Of a DNA stretch of 64,000 nucleotides, positions 1 through 12,700 are shown piece by piece. The DNA comes from Gallionella sp. (GTDB lineage: Bacteria > Pseudomonadota > Gammaproteobacteria > Burkholderiales > Gallionellaceae), in assembly GCA_028688275.1 (NCBI GenBank), contig JAQTYN010000007.1, positions 1-64,000 of the forward strand. Direction: 5' to 3'. Under the pieces are notes generated by a model. The model worked only from the letters and a program-made list of their open reading frames with translations. It ran no database searches and was not told the DNA's origin. The translations under genes were made by a program, and so were the position numbers. Within the stretch, counting starts at the first letter, position 1; each line of letters begins with the position of its first letter.

Positions 1-440
1 TAAGCCTTTGTGTATCGGTTTGAACCGTGCCATGCCGCCTCCACCTTTGTTTTATCGCGTAGTGAAATTATGGCAGATCGCGGGGCGATTTTCTGGGGAA
101 ATTTGGGTTTTTCTACAGCCTCAACGCGCAATACAGGCTCTTCATTGAATTGATATAGGGTATCGCGCAAAGAAGTCGTACCGATAAACCCATCCACCTC
201 CACCGTCTTGTAGATATGCAACCCCGCACGGGGACAAACCTTTGCCATCGCCATCGAGTTGTAAGTCACATCGCCCAGCGGAATGGCATAAGCCAGTAGC
301 AGCGCGAGGAGCATCACCCCTGCCTTTTTCATCCCCCGCCAGCGCGGACTTCGTCCTATTCGCCACAACACCCACAACACGACGGGTAGGTAAAAAACGA
401 TCAGCACAAATACGGAAGGTGCTGTGATGTAGAGTTTCAT
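1..440 (-). CDS. Hypothetical membrane protein, C-terminal part beyond the left edge
   Basis: A reading frame begins with ATG at 440 and stays open to the window edge, giving about 146 residues starting MKLYITAPSVFVLIVFYLPV. Residues about 4-27 and 39-55 are strongly hydrophobic and should form two membrane helices; the rest looks soluble and probably extracytoplasmic. A Shine-Dalgarno-like GGGAGG lies eight bases upstream. The ATG overlaps the TGA of the small upstream gene (ATGA), so the two are probably translationally coupled. I do not recognise the family. A competing frame from 462 lacks membrane character and a good ribosome site, so I prefer this one. Confidence 0.6.
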   Translation of the reverse strand, partial: MKLYITAPSVFVLIVFYLPVVLWVLWRIGRSPRWRGMKKAGVMLLALLLAYAIPLGDVTYNSMAMAKVCPRAGLHIYKTVEVDGFIGTTSLRDTLYQFNEEPVLRVEAVEKPKFPQKIAPRSAIISLRDKTKVEAAWHGSNRYTKA

Positions 441-592
441 GCCGCCATCCTCCCTTCCACATCGTTCGCTGCTTTCAACCGCAATACATAGCTTGCGCCA
501 GCAGGTGCCTTAAGCTCCTGCACGTAGCTAAACAAAGATACCCGCTGATGAAATAGGTCTGAAGGACTCGGCTTCGCAATTTGTTTTCTCAT
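437..592 (-). CDS. Small hypothetical protein, 51 aa, coupled to the membrane protein
   Basis: This short frame (ATG at 592, TGA at 437-439) encodes 51 residues beginning MRKQIAKPSPSDLF and ending NDVEGRMAA. AGGAGA lies about six bases upstream of the ATG, and the stop overlaps the next gene's start as ATGA. No signal peptide, membrane segment or known motif is visible; the protein is rather basic. The ribosome site and first 7-10 codons closely match a stretch at 30961-30997 that has no matching downstream frame, suggesting a relic of a second copy. Function is unknown; it could be a partner or leader peptide of the membrane protein. Confidence 0.5.
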   Translation of the reverse strand: MRKQIAKPSPSDLFHQRVSLFSYVQELKAPAGASYVLRLKAANDVEGRMAA

Positions 593-937
593 TTCAATTC
601 TCCTATTCAAAATCCAAAATCACTTTGATCTTAATCCTGATCACGCTGGTCGCACCTGAATATCGGTCTGTTTATCTTACTTTGCGCACGCCGACTGCTG
701 CACATTTACTGAATCGGTCGTTTCCCCGCCCTGAGTCAGTACCAGTCGAATATCCGCTATCGCCCTATCATCACGTTCACAACGGATCAGTTCCACGCTT
801 AGTATCATCCTTTCCCTGTGCCAGATATAGATGAAGAACTATATAACGATTGAAATAATACAGCCTCCCATAGAAGTGCAATTTATTGCGCTCGTACTGA
901 GTGAGTTTGGACAATAGTTGGACTGCACCTCAATGCG
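593..937. other. Gap with no supported gene
   Basis: This stretch lies between the start of the small left-edge operon and the terminator downstream of tuf. Frames on both strands are short and lack ribosome sites. It presumably holds the promoter of the leftward operon, but I cannot assign -35 and -10 boxes with confidence. Confidence 0.5.
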
Positions 938-975
938 AAAAAAAACCGCAAGGAGAAATCCCTTGCGGTTTTTTG
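938..975. terminator. Bidirectional rho-independent terminator after tuf
   Basis: An A-run, the stem AACCGCAAGG/CCTTGCGGTT and a T-run with a seven-base loop form a strong hairpin that works on either strand. It lies about 80 bases past the end of tuf and should end the long minus-strand ribosomal operon. Confidence 0.85.
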
Positions 976-1057
976 TTTGGAAAGGGTGAAGAGTGAAGTG
1001 GCAAGGGCAAACCTGCACCACCCTTCCCTCTTCTCCCTTACCCCTACTCAGCTTTTA

Positions 1058-2248
1058 TTACTCGATAATTTTTGCAACCACACCCGCACCAACGGTACGA
1101 CCGCCTTCACGGATCGCGAAGCGTAAGCCTTCTTCCATCGCGATTGGGTTGATCAGATTCACGGTAATGCTGACGTTGTCGCCTGGCATAACCATTTCCG
1201 TACCTGCTGGCAATTCTACTGCACCAGTCACGTCCGTTGTACGGAAGTAGAACTGTGGACGGTAGCCTTGGAAGAATGGTGTATGACGACCACCTTCATC
1301 TTTGCCCAATACGTAGATTTCCGCAGTGAACTTGGTGTGTGGTTTGATTGAACCTGGTTTGCACAATACTTGACCACGTTCAACATCTTCGCGTTTCGTG
1401 CCGCGCAACAGTACACCGACGTTATCACCTGCACGACCTTCGTCCAACAGTTTGCGGAACATTTCAACGCCAGTACAAGTAGATACTTGAGTGGGCTTGA
1501 TACCAACGATTTCGATTGCTTCGCCAACTTTGATGATGCCGCGTTCGATACGACCTGTCACCACGGTACCACGACCAGAGATGGAGAATACGTCTTCAAC
1601 TGGCATCAAGAATGAGCCGTCAATTGCGCGTTCTGGTGTTGGGATGTAGCTGTCTAATGCATCTGCCAAACGGAAGATTGCGGGTTCGCCGATTTCAGAT
1701 TGGTCGCCTTTAACAGCCAACATTGCTGAACCTTTGATGATTGGCACGTCATCGCCAGGGAAGTCGTATTTGGAAAGCAATTCACGCACTTCCATTTCAA
1801 CCAATTCCAGCAATTCTTCGTCGTCAACCATGTCGCATTTGTTCAAGAACACAACGATGTATGGAACACCAACTTGACGTGCCAACAGGATGTGTTCGCG
1901 CGTTTGTGGCATAGGACCATCCGCTGCGGAACAAACCAAGATCGCGCCGTCCATTTGCGCAGCACCCGTGATCATGTTTTTAACATAGTCAGCATGGCCT
2001 GGGCAGTCAACGTGTGCGTAGTGGCGGTTAGCCGTTTCGTATTCAACGTGCGCTGTATTGATGGTAATACCGCGAGCTTTTTCTTCTGGTGCCGCATCAA
2101 TTTGGTCGTAAGCTTTAGCTTCGCCACCAAATTTCTTCGACAATACCATTGTAATCGCTGCAGTCAATGTGGTTTTACCGTGATCCACGTGACCAATTGT
2201 ACCGACGTTGACGTGCGGCTTCGTGCGTTCAAATTTACTCTTTGCCAT
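1058..2248 (-). CDS. tuf: Elongation factor Tu (copy 1)
   Basis: A 396-residue GTPase that carries aminoacyl-tRNA to the ribosome A site. The P-loop GHVDHGKT is at 19-26, DCPGH near 81 and NKCD near 136, followed by the two beta-barrel domains; the length is standard for proteobacterial EF-Tu. It is the last gene of the rpsL-rpsG-fusA-tuf block, 104 bases after fusA. The encoded protein is identical to that of the second copy at 17525-18715. The two genes differ at about 20 synonymous positions, half of them clustered within roughly 60 bases (about 1377-1433), the sort of mosaic left by gene conversion. Confidence 0.98.
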   Translation of the reverse strand: MAKSKFERTKPHVNVGTIGHVDHGKTTLTAAITMVLSKKFGGEAKAYDQIDAAPEEKARGITINTAHVEYETANRHYAHVDCPGHADYVKNMITGAAQMDGAILVCSAADGPMPQTREHILLARQVGVPYIVVFLNKCDMVDDEELLELVEMEVRELLSKYDFPGDDVPIIKGSAMLAVKGDQSEIGEPAIFRLADALDSYIPTPERAIDGSFLMPVEDVFSISGRGTVVTGRIERGIIKVGEAIEIVGIKPTQVSTCTGVEMFRKLLDEGRAGDNVGVLLRGTKREDVERGQVLCKPGSIKPHTKFTAEIYVLGKDEGGRHTPFFQGYRPQFYFRTTDVTGAVELPAGTEMVMPGDNVSITVNLINPIAMEEGLRFAIREGGRTVGAGVVAKIIE

Positions 2249-2352
2249 GATTTTCGCCTTTTGAGTTTAGATAGTTAGAAATTCTGAATCGCCAGCCCCT
2301 TGTTTTTCAACAAATGGCTGACGATTGATGTATTACAGCTGTCCTAAAACAA

Positions 2353-4446
2353 TTATTTCTTGTTCATAATTGCTTCAGCGACATTCTTAGGTGCTTCGGA
2401 ATAATGCTTGAATTCCATGGTGTAAGTCGCACGGCCTTGAGTGGCTGAACGCAACGCGGTGGAATAACCAAACATTTCAGCCAACGGCACTTCAGCCTTA
2501 ATGGATTTACCACCACCCATCATATCGTCCATCCCTTGAACCATACCACGACGTGACGACAAGTCACCCATGACTGTACCCGCATAGTCTTCTGGAGTTT
2601 CAACTTCAACTGCCATCATAGGCTCAAGCAAAACTGGGTTTGCTTTACGCATACCGTCCTTGAACCCCATCGAAGCCGCCATCTTAAACGCGTTTTCATT
2701 GGAATCCACTTCATGGTATGAACCGTCGAACAATGTTACCTTGACATCTACAACTGGGAAGCCAGCCAAGACACCATTTGGCAACGTTTCGCGCAGCCCT
2801 TTTTCAACCGCTGGAATGAATTCACGTGGAACAGCGCCGCCCTTGATCGCATCAATAAACTCAAAACCCTTACCCGTTTCATTAGGTTCCATTTTAAGCA
2901 TCACACGACCAAACTGTCCTTTACCACCAGACTGTTTAACGAATTTGCCTTCAACTTCAACCATTTTGCGGATCGCTTCACGATAAGCAACTTGAGGTGC
3001 GCCCACGTTGGCTTCAACCCCAAACTCACGGCGCATACGATCAACCAAGATTTCAAGGTGCAACTCGCCCATGCCCGACATAATTGTCTGACCAGATTCT
3101 TCATCTGTACGAATACGGAAAGAAGGATCTTCAGCCGCCAAGCGACCCAAAGCATGACCCATCTTTTCTTGATCTGCCTTGGTTTTAGGCTCAACCGCTA
3201 CGTGAATAACGGGTTCAGGGAAAACCATGCGTTCCAGAATGATAGGCTTATTGATGTCACACAGCGACTCACCTGTAGTAACGTCTTTCAGACCAATACA
3301 TGCCGCGATGTCGCCAGCCAGAATTTCATCAACTTCTTGACGTTCATTTGCGTGCATTTGAACAATACGACCAATACGTTCTTTCTTACCTCGCACAGAG
3401 TTATAAACTGTATCGCCCTTTTTTAGCACGCCAGAGTAAACGCGAACAAACGTTAATTGACCTACAAATGGATCCGTCATTAACTTGAATGCTAACGCAG
3501 AGAAGCTCTCAGAATCATCAGCCTTACGAGAAATCTTCTCACCCTCTTCAGTCTCACCTGTTACATCTGGAATATCAACTGGAGATGGCATAAACTGAAT
3601 AACAGCATCCAACATGCGTTGCACGCCCTTGTTTTTAAAGGCAGAACCACACATCATAGGCTGGATTTCGCAAGCAATGGTACGTGTACGCAGTCCGTAA
3701 ATAATCTCTTCTTCGGTCAGCTCACCATTTTCAAGATAGGTATTCATCAGATCTTCAGAAGCTTCAGCTGCTGTTTCGACCATCTTTGCGCGCCATTCAT
3801 TTGCGCTTTCTAACAATTCGGCAGGAATCTCACGATAGTCGAATTTCATCCCTTGAGATGCTTCGTCCCAGTAAATTGCCTTCATCTTAATCAGGTCAAC
3901 TACGCCTTCAAATTTTTCTTCCGCACCGATTGGAATCACAATCGGCACTGGATTTGCGCGCAAACGCAAAGCCATCTGCTCAACAACCTTGAAGAAATTC
4001 GCGCCTTGGCGATCCATCTTATTGACGAAAGCCAAACGTGGCACTTTATACTTATTTGCTTGACGCCAAACAGTTTCAGATTGTGGCTGCACACCACCCA
4101 CCGCGCAATAAACCATGCACGCACCATCAAGCACGCGCATGGAGCGTTCCACTTCAATCGTAAAATCAACGTGACCAGGGGTGTCGATGATATTAAAGCG
4201 ATGTTCATCAAACTGTTTCTCCATGCCTTTCCAAAAGCATGTTGTCGCAGCAGAAGTAATCGTGATACCACGTTCCTGCTCCTGCTCCATCCAGTCCATG
4301 GTAGCCGCGCCATCATGAACTTCACCGATCTTGTGACTTACGCCAGTGTAGAACAGAATACGTTCGGTTGTCGTCGTTTTACCCGCATCGATGTGCGCGC
4401 TGATACCGATATTGCGGTAACGGTTAATTGGTGTTTTACGAGCCAC
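2353..4446 (-). CDS. fusA: Elongation factor G
   Basis: A 697-residue translocase GTPase that moves tRNA and mRNA through the ribosome and helps recycle it. The P-loop region [12 protein letters not shown] begins at about residue 17, DTPGHVDF lies near 88 and NKMD near 142; the C-terminal domains IV and V are complete. The length and start ([15 protein letters not shown]) match bacterial EF-G1. It sits in the str-type order rpsL-rpsG-fusA-tuf, 32 bases after rpsG, and is most likely co-transcribed with both neighbours. Confidence 0.98.
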   Translation of the reverse strand: MARKTPINRYRNIGISAHIDAGKTTTTERILFYTGVSHKIGEVHDGAATMDWMEQEQERGITITSAATTCFWKGMEKQFDEHRFNIIDTPGHVDFTIEVERSMRVLDGACMVYCAVGGVQPQSETVWRQANKYKVPRLAFVNKMDRQGANFFKVVEQMALRLRANPVPIVIPIGAEEKFEGVVDLIKMKAIYWDEASQGMKFDYREIPAELLESANEWRAKMVETAAEASEDLMNTYLENGELTEEEIIYGLRTRTIACEIQPMMCGSAFKNKGVQRMLDAVIQFMPSPVDIPDVTGETEEGEKISRKADDSESFSALAFKLMTDPFVGQLTFVRVYSGVLKKGDTVYNSVRGKKERIGRIVQMHANERQEVDEILAGDIAACIGLKDVTTGESLCDINKPIILERMVFPEPVIHVAVEPKTKADQEKMGHALGRLAAEDPSFRIRTDEESGQTIMSGMGELHLEILVDRMRREFGVEANVGAPQVAYREAIRKMVEVEGKFVKQSGGKGQFGRVMLKMEPNETGKGFEFIDAIKGGAVPREFIPAVEKGLRETLPNGVLAGFPVVDVKVTLFDGSYHEVDSNENAFKMAASMGFKDGMRKANPVLLEPMMAVEVETPEDYAGTVMGDLSSRRGMVQGMDDMMGGGKSIKAEVPLAEMFGYSTALRSATQGRATYTMEFKHYSEAPKNVAEAIMNKK

Positions 4447-4478
4447 GTTGTATACCTAACTAGTTTGATTTTGCGAAA

Positions 4479-4949
4479 TTAGAAACGGAAATGCGAGAAT
4501 GCCTTGTTTGCTTCAGCCATGCGGTGAACTTCTTCACGCTTTTTCACTGCACCGCCGCGGCCTTCAGAAGCATCTATCAACTCACCTGCCAAACGCATTC
4601 CCATGGATTTTTCACCACGTTTACGCGCTGCTTCACGCAACCACCGCATGGACAATGCCATACGACGGGATGGACGAACTTCAACTGGCACTTGATAGTT
4701 TGCACCGCCTACACGACGGCTCTTTACTTCAACTTGTGGCTTAGCGTTGTTCAATGCAGTATTAAATACTTCAATTGCATCTTTACCTGTCTTTTTGCTG
4801 ATTTGCTCCAACGCGCCGTACAAAATCCGTTCGGCTACAGACTTTTTACCCGCAGTCATCAACACATTGACGAACTTGGACAAATCTTGATTGCCGAATT
4901 TTGGATCTGGCAGAACTTCGCGTTTGGGTACTTCTCTACGTCTTGGCAT
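4479..4949 (-). CDS. rpsG: 30S ribosomal protein S7
   Basis: A 156-residue primary-binding protein of the 30S head that contacts the 3' domain of 16S rRNA. The N-terminus ([19 protein letters not shown]) and the conserved [11 protein letters not shown] segment are typical. In enteric bacteria S7 is the translational repressor of the str operon; here the 48-base rpsL-rpsG gap could carry such a site, but no structure was clear enough to annotate. Confidence 0.98.
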   Translation of the reverse strand: MPRRREVPKREVLPDPKFGNQDLSKFVNVLMTAGKKSVAERILYGALEQISKKTGKDAIEVFNTALNNAKPQVEVKSRRVGGANYQVPVEVRPSRRMALSMRWLREAARKRGEKSMGMRLAGELIDASEGRGGAVKKREEVHRMAEANKAFSHFRF

Positions 4950-4997
4950 ATCTACCTCTAATGAATTGCTTGAATTGCTGAATGATTACGAACGTAC

Positions 4998-5372
4998 TTA
5001 TTTCTTAGGACGTTTGGAACCGTACTTGGAACGCGATTGCTTACGATCTTTCACGCCAGCAGTATCCAAACTACCACGAACCATGTGGTAACGCACACCT
5101 GGCAAATCCTTCACGCGACCGCCGCGCAACAGCACAACACTATGCTCTTGCAGATTATGACCTTCACCGCCGATGTAGCTAATCACCTCAAAACCGTTGG
5201 TCAAACGCACCTTAGCGACTTTACGCAATGCAGAGTTAGGCTTCTTTGGAGTTGTCGTGTAAACACGGGTACATACACCGCGCTTTTGCGGAGACCCCGC
5301 TAAAGCAGGAACTTTGCTCTTTTCTACAATTGCTTGACGCGGTTTGCGAATTAACTGGTTAATGGTTGGCAT
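4998..5372 (-). CDS. rpsL: 30S ribosomal protein S12
   Basis: A 124-residue decoding-centre protein. The [12 protein letters not shown] loop is unmutated, with Lys at 43 and 44, so the allele is the streptomycin-sensitive type. The second decoding loop [10 protein letters not shown] contains the Asp (about residue 89) that RimO methylthiolates in many bacteria; YcaO, implicated in that modification in E. coli, is encoded at 32557-34296. The gene heads the str-type block and follows rpoC by 113 bases. Confidence 0.98.
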   Translation of the reverse strand: MPTINQLIRKPRQAIVEKSKVPALAGSPQKRGVCTRVYTTTPKKPNSALRKVAKVRLTNGFEVISYIGGEGHNLQEHSVVLLRGGRVKDLPGVRYHMVRGSLDTAGVKDRKQSRSKYGSKRPKK

Positions 5373-5485
5373 TGTCTAAACATCCTAATAAATTTCTGAA
5401 AAATCGTTAAAGAATCAAACTCATAAAATTACCGTTGCAACGGAACACTCACTCGCCCATTGCAACGAAAAAAAGGTTGCGAATT

Positions 5486-8400
5486 CTAGTGAGAAACGGA
5501 CAGCGTGTCAAGCGATTCACCCACAACTATCACATCATCGGTTCGCAAGCCACGTCCTTCGGCAATATCAATTCCCAATCGCTGTTTGCGACGTGCTGTG
5601 TGATAGGCTAAACCTGTACCTGCTGGAATCAAACGCCCAACAATCACGTTTTCTTTCAAGCCGCGCAGATCATCCTTTTTGCCCATGATAGCGGCTTCGG
5701 TCAACACACGCGTGGTTTCTTGGAAAGAGGCCGCCGAGATAAACGAATCAGTGGACAAAGATGCTTTGGTAATACCTAACAACATGTAGTTGAAAGTGGC
5801 TGGATTCTTGCCTTCACGCATCACACGCTCATTTTCAACCAACAGGTCGGCTCGCTCAACTTGTTCACCGATAATAAAACGCGTATCACCCACATCACTA
5901 ATTTGTACACGACGTAACATTTGACGCACAATAACTTCAATGTGCTTATCGCTGATTTTAACGCCCTGTAAGCGATATACCTCTTGCACCTCATCGGTGA
6001 TGTAGCGCGCCAATTCCGCGACGCCTAGCAAGCGAAGAATATCATGCGGATCCGCTGGGCCATCCACAATCATTTCTCCACGATTCACAACTTGTCCATC
6101 ATGTGCCAACACATGCTTTTCTTTAGGTATCAAGAATTCGTTGGCAACACCGTCCAAATCGGTAATAACCAGACGTTGCTTACCTTTGGTATCTTTACCG
6201 AAGGAAACAGTCCCTGTGCATTCAGCCAGCATACCAGCGTCTTTCGGTATGCGCGCTTCAAACAACTCAGCCACACGCGGCAAACCACCCGTAATATCAC
6301 GGGTTTTAGAGCTTTCTTGTAGCATACGTGCAAGCACATCGCCCACGCCAACCATCTGCCCATCTTCAACCGTAATAATAGAACCAGTTTGGAACGTAAC
6401 GCTCACTGCCGTTTCAGTACCATGTAGCTTAACTTCTTGACCTGCTTCATCATACAAACGCACCATGGGGCGTACGCCCTTACCTTGCGTACCTGCACGC
6501 TGCTTAGGATCAATCACGACAAGTGTTGACAAGCCAGTTACTTCATCGATCTGCTTCGCGACAGTCACGCCTTCTTCCACATTCTGGAAGCTGATACGAC
6601 CTGCGTATTCAGTAATAATTGGGCGAGTATGCGGATCCCATGTTGCCAACACGATACCTGCACGTACGGTCTCACCCTCTTTAATCGTCAAGGTCGCACC
6701 ATATGGCACCTTATGACGTTCTCGCTCGCGACCATAGTCATCAGTAATAATAACTTCCGCGCTACGCGCCACGACGATTACTTCGCCACGCACAGTGTTA
6801 ACAATCCGCATATTTGGACTATGTTTCAACACACCGTTAGACTTGCTTTCGATTTGGCTCGCAACCACATTTCGTGACGCAGCACCCCCAACGTGGAAAG
6901 TACGCATGGTCAACTGTGTACCTGGCTCACCAATGGATTGCGCCGCAATCACACCAACCGCTTCACCCACGTTGACCATACCACCTCGACCTAGATCACG
7001 ACCGTAGCAACGGGCACACAAACCAAAGCGTGTTTCGCAATTCAACGGGGTACGCACAACCACTTCATCCACGCCCAAGGCTTCAATACGTTCTACAGCA
7101 GATTCGTCTAGCAATGAACCCGTTTCATACAGCGTTTCACCCGATTCTGGATTCACAACATCAGCATTAACCACGCGACCAAGGATACGCTCACGCAAGG
7201 CCTCAATCACTTCACCGCCCTCGACAATCGCCTTCATCGACGTCCCAATTTTGGTGCCGCAATCTTCCTCAATTACGACCAAATCTTGAGTTACGTCCAC
7301 CAAACGACGAGTCAAATAACCCGAGTTCGCTGTCTTCAATGCGGTATCTGCCAGACCTTTACGTGCACCGTGGGTGGAAATAAAGTACTGCAACATGCTC
7401 AGACCTTCGCGGAAGTTCGCGGTAATCGGCGTTTCAATAATCGAACCATCTGGTTTTGCCATCAAGCCGCGCATACCAGCCAGCTGACGAATCTGTGCAG
7501 CAGAACCCCGCGCACCAGAATCCGCCATCATGTAGATTGAGTTAAACGACTCTTGCATGACAACTTTTCCGTTTTCCACACGGGCTTCACCAGTGGCTCT
7601 ATCGATAACAGGTTCGCTTCCTAACTGTTCCATCATCGCCTTCGCCACGATGTCGGCCGTACGACCCCAAATATCCACAACCTTGTTATAACGTTCACCG
7701 TCTGTGACGAGACCAGACGTGTACTGCGTGTAAATTTCTCTTACTTCTTTCTCCGCTGCGCCGATCATGTCTGCTTTTTGCGGTGGCATCAACATATCAT
7801 CTAGTGCAATAGAAATCCCAGCACGCGTCGCATATTTGAAACCCGTCGCCATCAAGTTATCCGCCATGATGACGGTATCGCGCAAACCGCATTGACGGAA
7901 ACTCGCGTTAATTAACTTAGAGATTTCCTTCTTCTTCAATGCTTTGTTGATCAGCGCAAAAGGTAAACCTGCTGGCAATACTTCCGATAGCAATGCACGA
8001 CCAACTGTTGTTTCGTGGCGCACACGCTTTTCAAAAGGCTGACCATTTTCATCTTTATGGATTTCCATAAGACGAACGGTCACCTTCGCTTGCAATTCCA
8101 CCTCACGTGACTCATAAGCCCGTGACACTTCTGCAATGTTTGCAAACATCGAACCTTCGCCCAACGCGCCCATTTTTTCGCGGGTCAGGTAATACAAGCC
8201 CAACACAATATCTTGTGATGGAACAATGATCGGTTCACCGTTGGCAGGAGCCAACACGTTATTGGATGCCAGCATCAAGGTACGTGCTTCCATTTGCGCT
8301 TCCAGCGACAATGGGACGTGAACCGCCATTTGGTCACCGTCGAAGTCGGCGTTGAACGCCGTACAAACCAGCGGATGCAACTGAATCGCTTTACCTTCAA

Positions 8401-9724
8401 TCAGCATCGGTTCAAAAGCTTGTATACCCAAACGATGCAATGTTGGTGCGCGGTTCAATAGAACTGGATGTTCACGGATAACTTCTTCCAGAATATCCCA
8501 AACGACGGGCTCTTCTGCCTCAACCATGCGCTTACTTGCCTTAATGGTCGTTGCCAAACCCATTGCTTCCAAACGACTGAAAATAAACGGCTTGAACAAT
8601 TCCAAAGCCATCTTCTTCGGCAAACCGCATTGATGCAGTTTGAGTTGAGGGCCGACCACGATCACGGAACGACCAGAATAATCGACGCGTTTACCCAACA
8701 AATTTTGACGGAAACGTCCACTCTTACCTTTAATCATATCGGCAAGAGATTTCAACTGACGTTTGTTCGCACCTGTCATCGCTTTACCGCGACGACCATT
8801 GTCCAGCAATGAATCGACCGCTTCTTGCAACATACGTTTTTCGTTACGCACAATGATTTCTGGGGCCTTTAGCTCCAGCAAACGACGCAAACGGTTGTTA
8901 CGGTTAATAACGCGACGATACAAATCGTTCAAGTCAGATGTCGCAAAACGACCACCATCCAACGGCACTAAAGGACGCAATTCAGGTGGCAACACGGGCA
9001 GTACTTCCAGCACCATCCATTGTGGCTTGATCCCTGAGACCATAAACGCTTCTAACACTTTCAGGCGTTTAGCGTACTTTTTGATTTTGGTTTCCGAACC
9101 TGTCGCAGCCAAATCCGCACGAATCACGTCAATTTCGTTGGCGACATCCAAGTTGCTCAACAACGCACGTATGCCTTCCGCACCCATCAGGGCGGTGAAT
9201 TCGTCACCGTACTCTTCGGTCTTTGCCAAATACTCTTCATCTGACAGCAACTGCCCACGATTCAATGGGGTCATGCCAGGTTCAGTGACAACGTAGGCTT
9301 CAAAATACAACACGCGTTCGATGTCACGCAAAGTGATGTCCAACACCATGCCCAAACGGGACGGCAAGGATTTCAAAAACCAGATATGCGCGACTGGCGA
9401 TGCTAATTCAATATGCCCCATGCGTTCGCGACGCACTTTGGACAAAGTCACTTCTACGCCACATTTTTCGCAAATCACGCCGCGATGTTTTAAACGCTTG
9501 TATTTGCCGCACAAGCATTCGTAATCTTTAACTGGGCCAAAGACTTTTGCGCAGAACAAACCATCGCGCTCAGGTTTGAAAGTACGATAGTTGATGGTTT
9601 CAGGCTTTTTAACCTCACCATAAGACCAAGAACGGATTTTTTCGGGCGATGCCAAGCCAATCTTGATGGAATCGAATTCTTCTTTTTCAGTGTTTTGTTT
9701 AAATAAATCTAACAAGGATTTCAT
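5486..9724 (-). CDS. rpoC: RNA polymerase beta' subunit
   Basis: A 1412-residue catalytic subunit of RNA polymerase. The N-terminal zinc ribbon ([19 protein letters not shown]) begins near residue 70, the catalytic magnesium motif NADFDGD lies at about 460, and the second zinc cluster ([11 protein letters not shown]) near 890. The length fits proteobacterial beta', with the lineage-specific insertion in the trigger loop region. It follows rpoB by 70 bases and should be co-transcribed with it. The start [11 protein letters not shown] is canonical. Confidence 0.98.
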   Translation of the reverse strand: MKSLLDLFKQNTEKEEFDSIKIGLASPEKIRSWSYGEVKKPETINYRTFKPERDGLFCAKVFGPVKDYECLCGKYKRLKHRGVICEKCGVEVTLSKVRRERMGHIELASPVAHIWFLKSLPSRLGMVLDITLRDIERVLYFEAYVVTEPGMTPLNRGQLLSDEEYLAKTEEYGDEFTALMGAEGIRALLSNLDVANEIDVIRADLAATGSETKIKKYAKRLKVLEAFMVSGIKPQWMVLEVLPVLPPELRPLVPLDGGRFATSDLNDLYRRVINRNNRLRRLLELKAPEIIVRNEKRMLQEAVDSLLDNGRRGKAMTGANKRQLKSLADMIKGKSGRFRQNLLGKRVDYSGRSVIVVGPQLKLHQCGLPKKMALELFKPFIFSRLEAMGLATTIKASKRMVEAEEPVVWDILEEVIREHPVLLNRAPTLHRLGIQAFEPMLIEGKAIQLHPLVCTAFNADFDGDQMAVHVPLSLEAQMEARTLMLASNNVLAPANGEPIIVPSQDIVLGLYYLTREKMGALGEGSMFANIAEVSRAYESREVELQAKVTVRLMEIHKDENGQPFEKRVRHETTVGRALLSEVLPAGLPFALINKALKKKEISKLINASFRQCGLRDTVIMADNLMATGFKYATRAGISIALDDMLMPPQKADMIGAAEKEVREIYTQYTSGLVTDGERYNKVVDIWGRTADIVAKAMMEQLGSEPVIDRATGEARVENGKVVMQESFNSIYMMADSGARGSAAQIRQLAGMRGLMAKPDGSIIETPITANFREGLSMLQYFISTHGARKGLADTALKTANSGYLTRRLVDVTQDLVVIEEDCGTKIGTSMKAIVEGGEVIEALRERILGRVVNADVVNPESGETLYETGSLLDESAVERIEALGVDEVVVRTPLNCETRFGLCARCYGRDLGRGGMVNVGEAVGVIAAQSIGEPGTQLTMRTFHVGGAASRNVVASQIESKSNGVLKHSPNMRIVNTVRGEVIVVARSAEVIITDDYGRERERHKVPYGATLTIKEGETVRAGIVLATWDPHTRPIITEYAGRISFQNVEEGVTVAKQIDEVTGLSTLVVIDPKQRAGTQGKGVRPMVRLYDEAGQEVKLHGTETAVSVTFQTGSIITVEDGQMVGVGDVLARMLQESSKTRDITGGLPRVAELFEARIPKDAGMLAECTGTVSFGKDTKGKQRLVITDLDGVANEFLIPKEKHVLAHDGQVVNRGEMIVDGPADPHDILRLLGVAELARYITDEVQEVYRLQGVKISDKHIEVIVRQMLRRVQISDVGDTRFIIGEQVERADLLVENERVMREGKNPATFNYMLLGITKASLSTDSFISAASFQETTRVLTEAAIMGKKDDLRGLKENVIVGRLIPAGTGLAYHTARRKQRLGIDIAEGRGLRTDDVIVVGESLDTLSVSH

Positions 9725-9794
9725 TTAATACTCCTCAAATCGGGTAAAAGGGGTTTGGAAAGCAGGCGCAGCATCACTGCGCCAACGCCCTAAT

Positions 9795-12700
9795 CTAATG
9801 ACGTTCCAAATCCATATCAATCGCCAAGGAACGGATTTCCTTGATGACCACATTAAAGGATTCTGGCATCCCTGCATCAATTTTGTGGTCGCCCTTCACG
9901 ATGCTTTCATACACTTTGGTACGACCCGCCACGTCATCGGATTTCACCGTCAACATTTCTTGCAAGGTGTAAGCCGCGCCATACGCTTCCAACGCCCACA
10001 CTTCCATCTCACCGAAACGCTGACCACCGAACTGCGCTTTACCACCCAGCGGTTGTTGTGTGACTAAGCTGTAAGGACCCGTTGAACGGGCATGCATCTT
10101 GTCATCGACCAAGTGATGCAGCTTCAGCACATGCTTGTAGCCCACGGTCACTTGACGATCAAAGGCTTCACCTGTGCGACCATCATACAGTGTGGTTTGA
10201 CCTGACTTTGGCAAACCAGCCAATTCCAACATGTATTTAATTTCTTCTTCATTCGCGCCGTCAAACACAGGGGTTGCAAAAGTCACACCTTGTCTTAGAT
10301 TGCGGCACAACTCAATGATTTCGTCATCGGTGAAGGACTCCAGATCGACGGTTTGACCATTGTGATGATTGTAAATTTTGTTGAGGAATTTACGCAGTTC
10401 GACGATTTTCGCGTGTGTTTGCAACATATCGTCGATTTTCTTACCTAGACCTTTAGCTGCCCAGCCAAGATGGGTTTCCAAAATCTGACCGATGTTCATC
10501 CGTGATGGAACACCCAACGGGTTCAGTACCACATCAACGGGTGTACCGTCCGCCATATACGGCATATCTTCAACTGGCACAATGCGAGAGACCACACCCT
10601 TGTTACCGTGACGACCCGCCATCTTATCGCCTGGTTGCAAGCGACGTTTAACCGCCACGTACACTTTAACCATTTTTTGCACGCCTGCTTGCAGCTCGTC
10701 GCCTTGAGTCAACTTACGTTTCTTCAGTTCAAATGCGGCATCAAACTCCAAACGCTTTTGCGCCAAACCGTCTTTTACTTGCTCCATTTGTGCAGCAACT
10801 TCGTCATCCGCGACACGAATGTCGAACCATTGATGATGCTCAACGCTGGACAAGTATTCTTCGCTCAGTTTCGTACCCTTCGCTAATTTCTTTGGCCCAC
10901 CATTCGCAACTTTATCCAACAATTGCTTTTTCAGACGCGTAAACAAGTCGGCTTCTACAATCCGCATTTGATCCGCCAAATCCTTTTTATAGCGATTCAA
11001 CTCGTCGTCGATAATTTGTTGTGCACGTTTGTCACGTTGCAAGCCTTCACGGGTAAAAACTTGCACGTCAATGACGGTACCCGAACTACCCGCTGGCACG
11101 CGCAAGCTGGTATCTTTCACGTCAGAAGCTTTTTCACCAAAGATCGCACGCAGCAATTTTTCTTCTGGTGTCAGTTGAGTTTCGCCTTTAGGGGTAACCT
11201 TACCCACCAATACGTCGCCCACCACTACTTCCGCACCAATGTGCACAATGCCACATTCGTCCAAACGACCTAATTGCAATTCCGCCAAATTAGGAATATC
11301 ACGAGTAATTTCCTCAGGGCCTAACTTTGTATCACGCGCCACGACGGTCAACTCTTCGATATGAATCGAAGTAAAGCGATCTTGAGCAGAAACACGTTCC
11401 GAAATCAAAATTGAGTCTTCGTAGTTATAGCCATTCCATGGCATAAACGCGACCAACATATTTTGACCCAGTGCCAACTCGCCCATATCAGTCGAAGCAC
11501 CATCGGCAATTACATCGCCCTTAGCCAACACGTCGCCAACCTTCACTAATGGACGTTGGTTGATATTGGTGTTTTGGTTAGAGCGGGTATATTTCGTCAG
11601 ATTATAAATATCAACGCCTGCTTCACCTGGAATGGTTTCATCATCATTTACGCGAATCACGATACGCGCGGCATCGACATAATCAACACGACCGCCACGA
11701 GTTGATTGAACTGCTGTACCTGAATCGACTGCCACAGTACGTTCAATCCCCGTTCCCACAAGCGGCTTTTCTGCGCGCAAGCAAGGCACCGCTTGACGTT
11801 GCATGTTTGCACCCATCAACGCACGGTTCGCATCGTCATGTTCTAAGAACGGAATCAAGGAAGCTGCCACCGACACCACTTGGGAAGGTGAAACGTCCAT
11901 GTATTCCAACTTATCAGGCGTTGCCAAAACGAATTCATTGCGATGACGCGCAGAAACGATTTCGTCAGTGAAATGACCTTTTTTGTCCAATTCCGCATTT
12001 GCCTGCGCAATGGTGAATTTACTTTCTTCAATTGCAGACAAATAATCCACTTGCGTGGTGGTTTTGCTATGTTCCACTTTCAAATAGGGCGTTTCAATAA
12101 AGCCATATTCGTTAGTACGCGCATACAACGCCAAGGAGTTAATCAGACCAATGTTCGGACCTTCAGGCGTTTCAATAGGACACATACGACCGTAATGCGT
12201 AGGATGTACGTCGCGAACTTCAAAGCCAGCACGTTCACGCGTCAAGCCACCAGGACCCAGTGCGGAAATGCGACGTTTATGCGTCACTTCCGATAAAGGA
12301 TTGGTTTGATCCATAAATTGCGACAATTGGCTAGATCCAAAAAATTCTTTCACGGCAGCCGAAATCGGCTTAGCGTTAATCAAATCATGTGGCATCAAGT
12401 TGTCTGTTTCCGCTTGCCCTAGGCGTTCTTTGACCGCACGTTCCACGCGAGCCAAGCCCGTACGGAATTGATTTTCTGCTAATTCACCTACAGCACGAAT
12501 ACGACGATTACCCAAGTGGTCAATATCGTCGATTTCACCGCGTCCGTTACGCAGTTCCACCAAAATTTTCACGACGGCAACAATGTCTTCGTTCGACAAT
12601 ATCGGCGAACCCGTCAATTCTTCACGACCGACGCGACGGTTAAACTTCATACGACCTACTACGGACAGGTCATAACGCTCTTCACTGAAGAACAAGCCAT

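Noticed and set aside
142-462. A 106-residue minus-strand frame
   Set aside because: It overlaps a better frame with membrane helices, a good ribosome site and an ATGA coupling, and has no recognisable character of its own.
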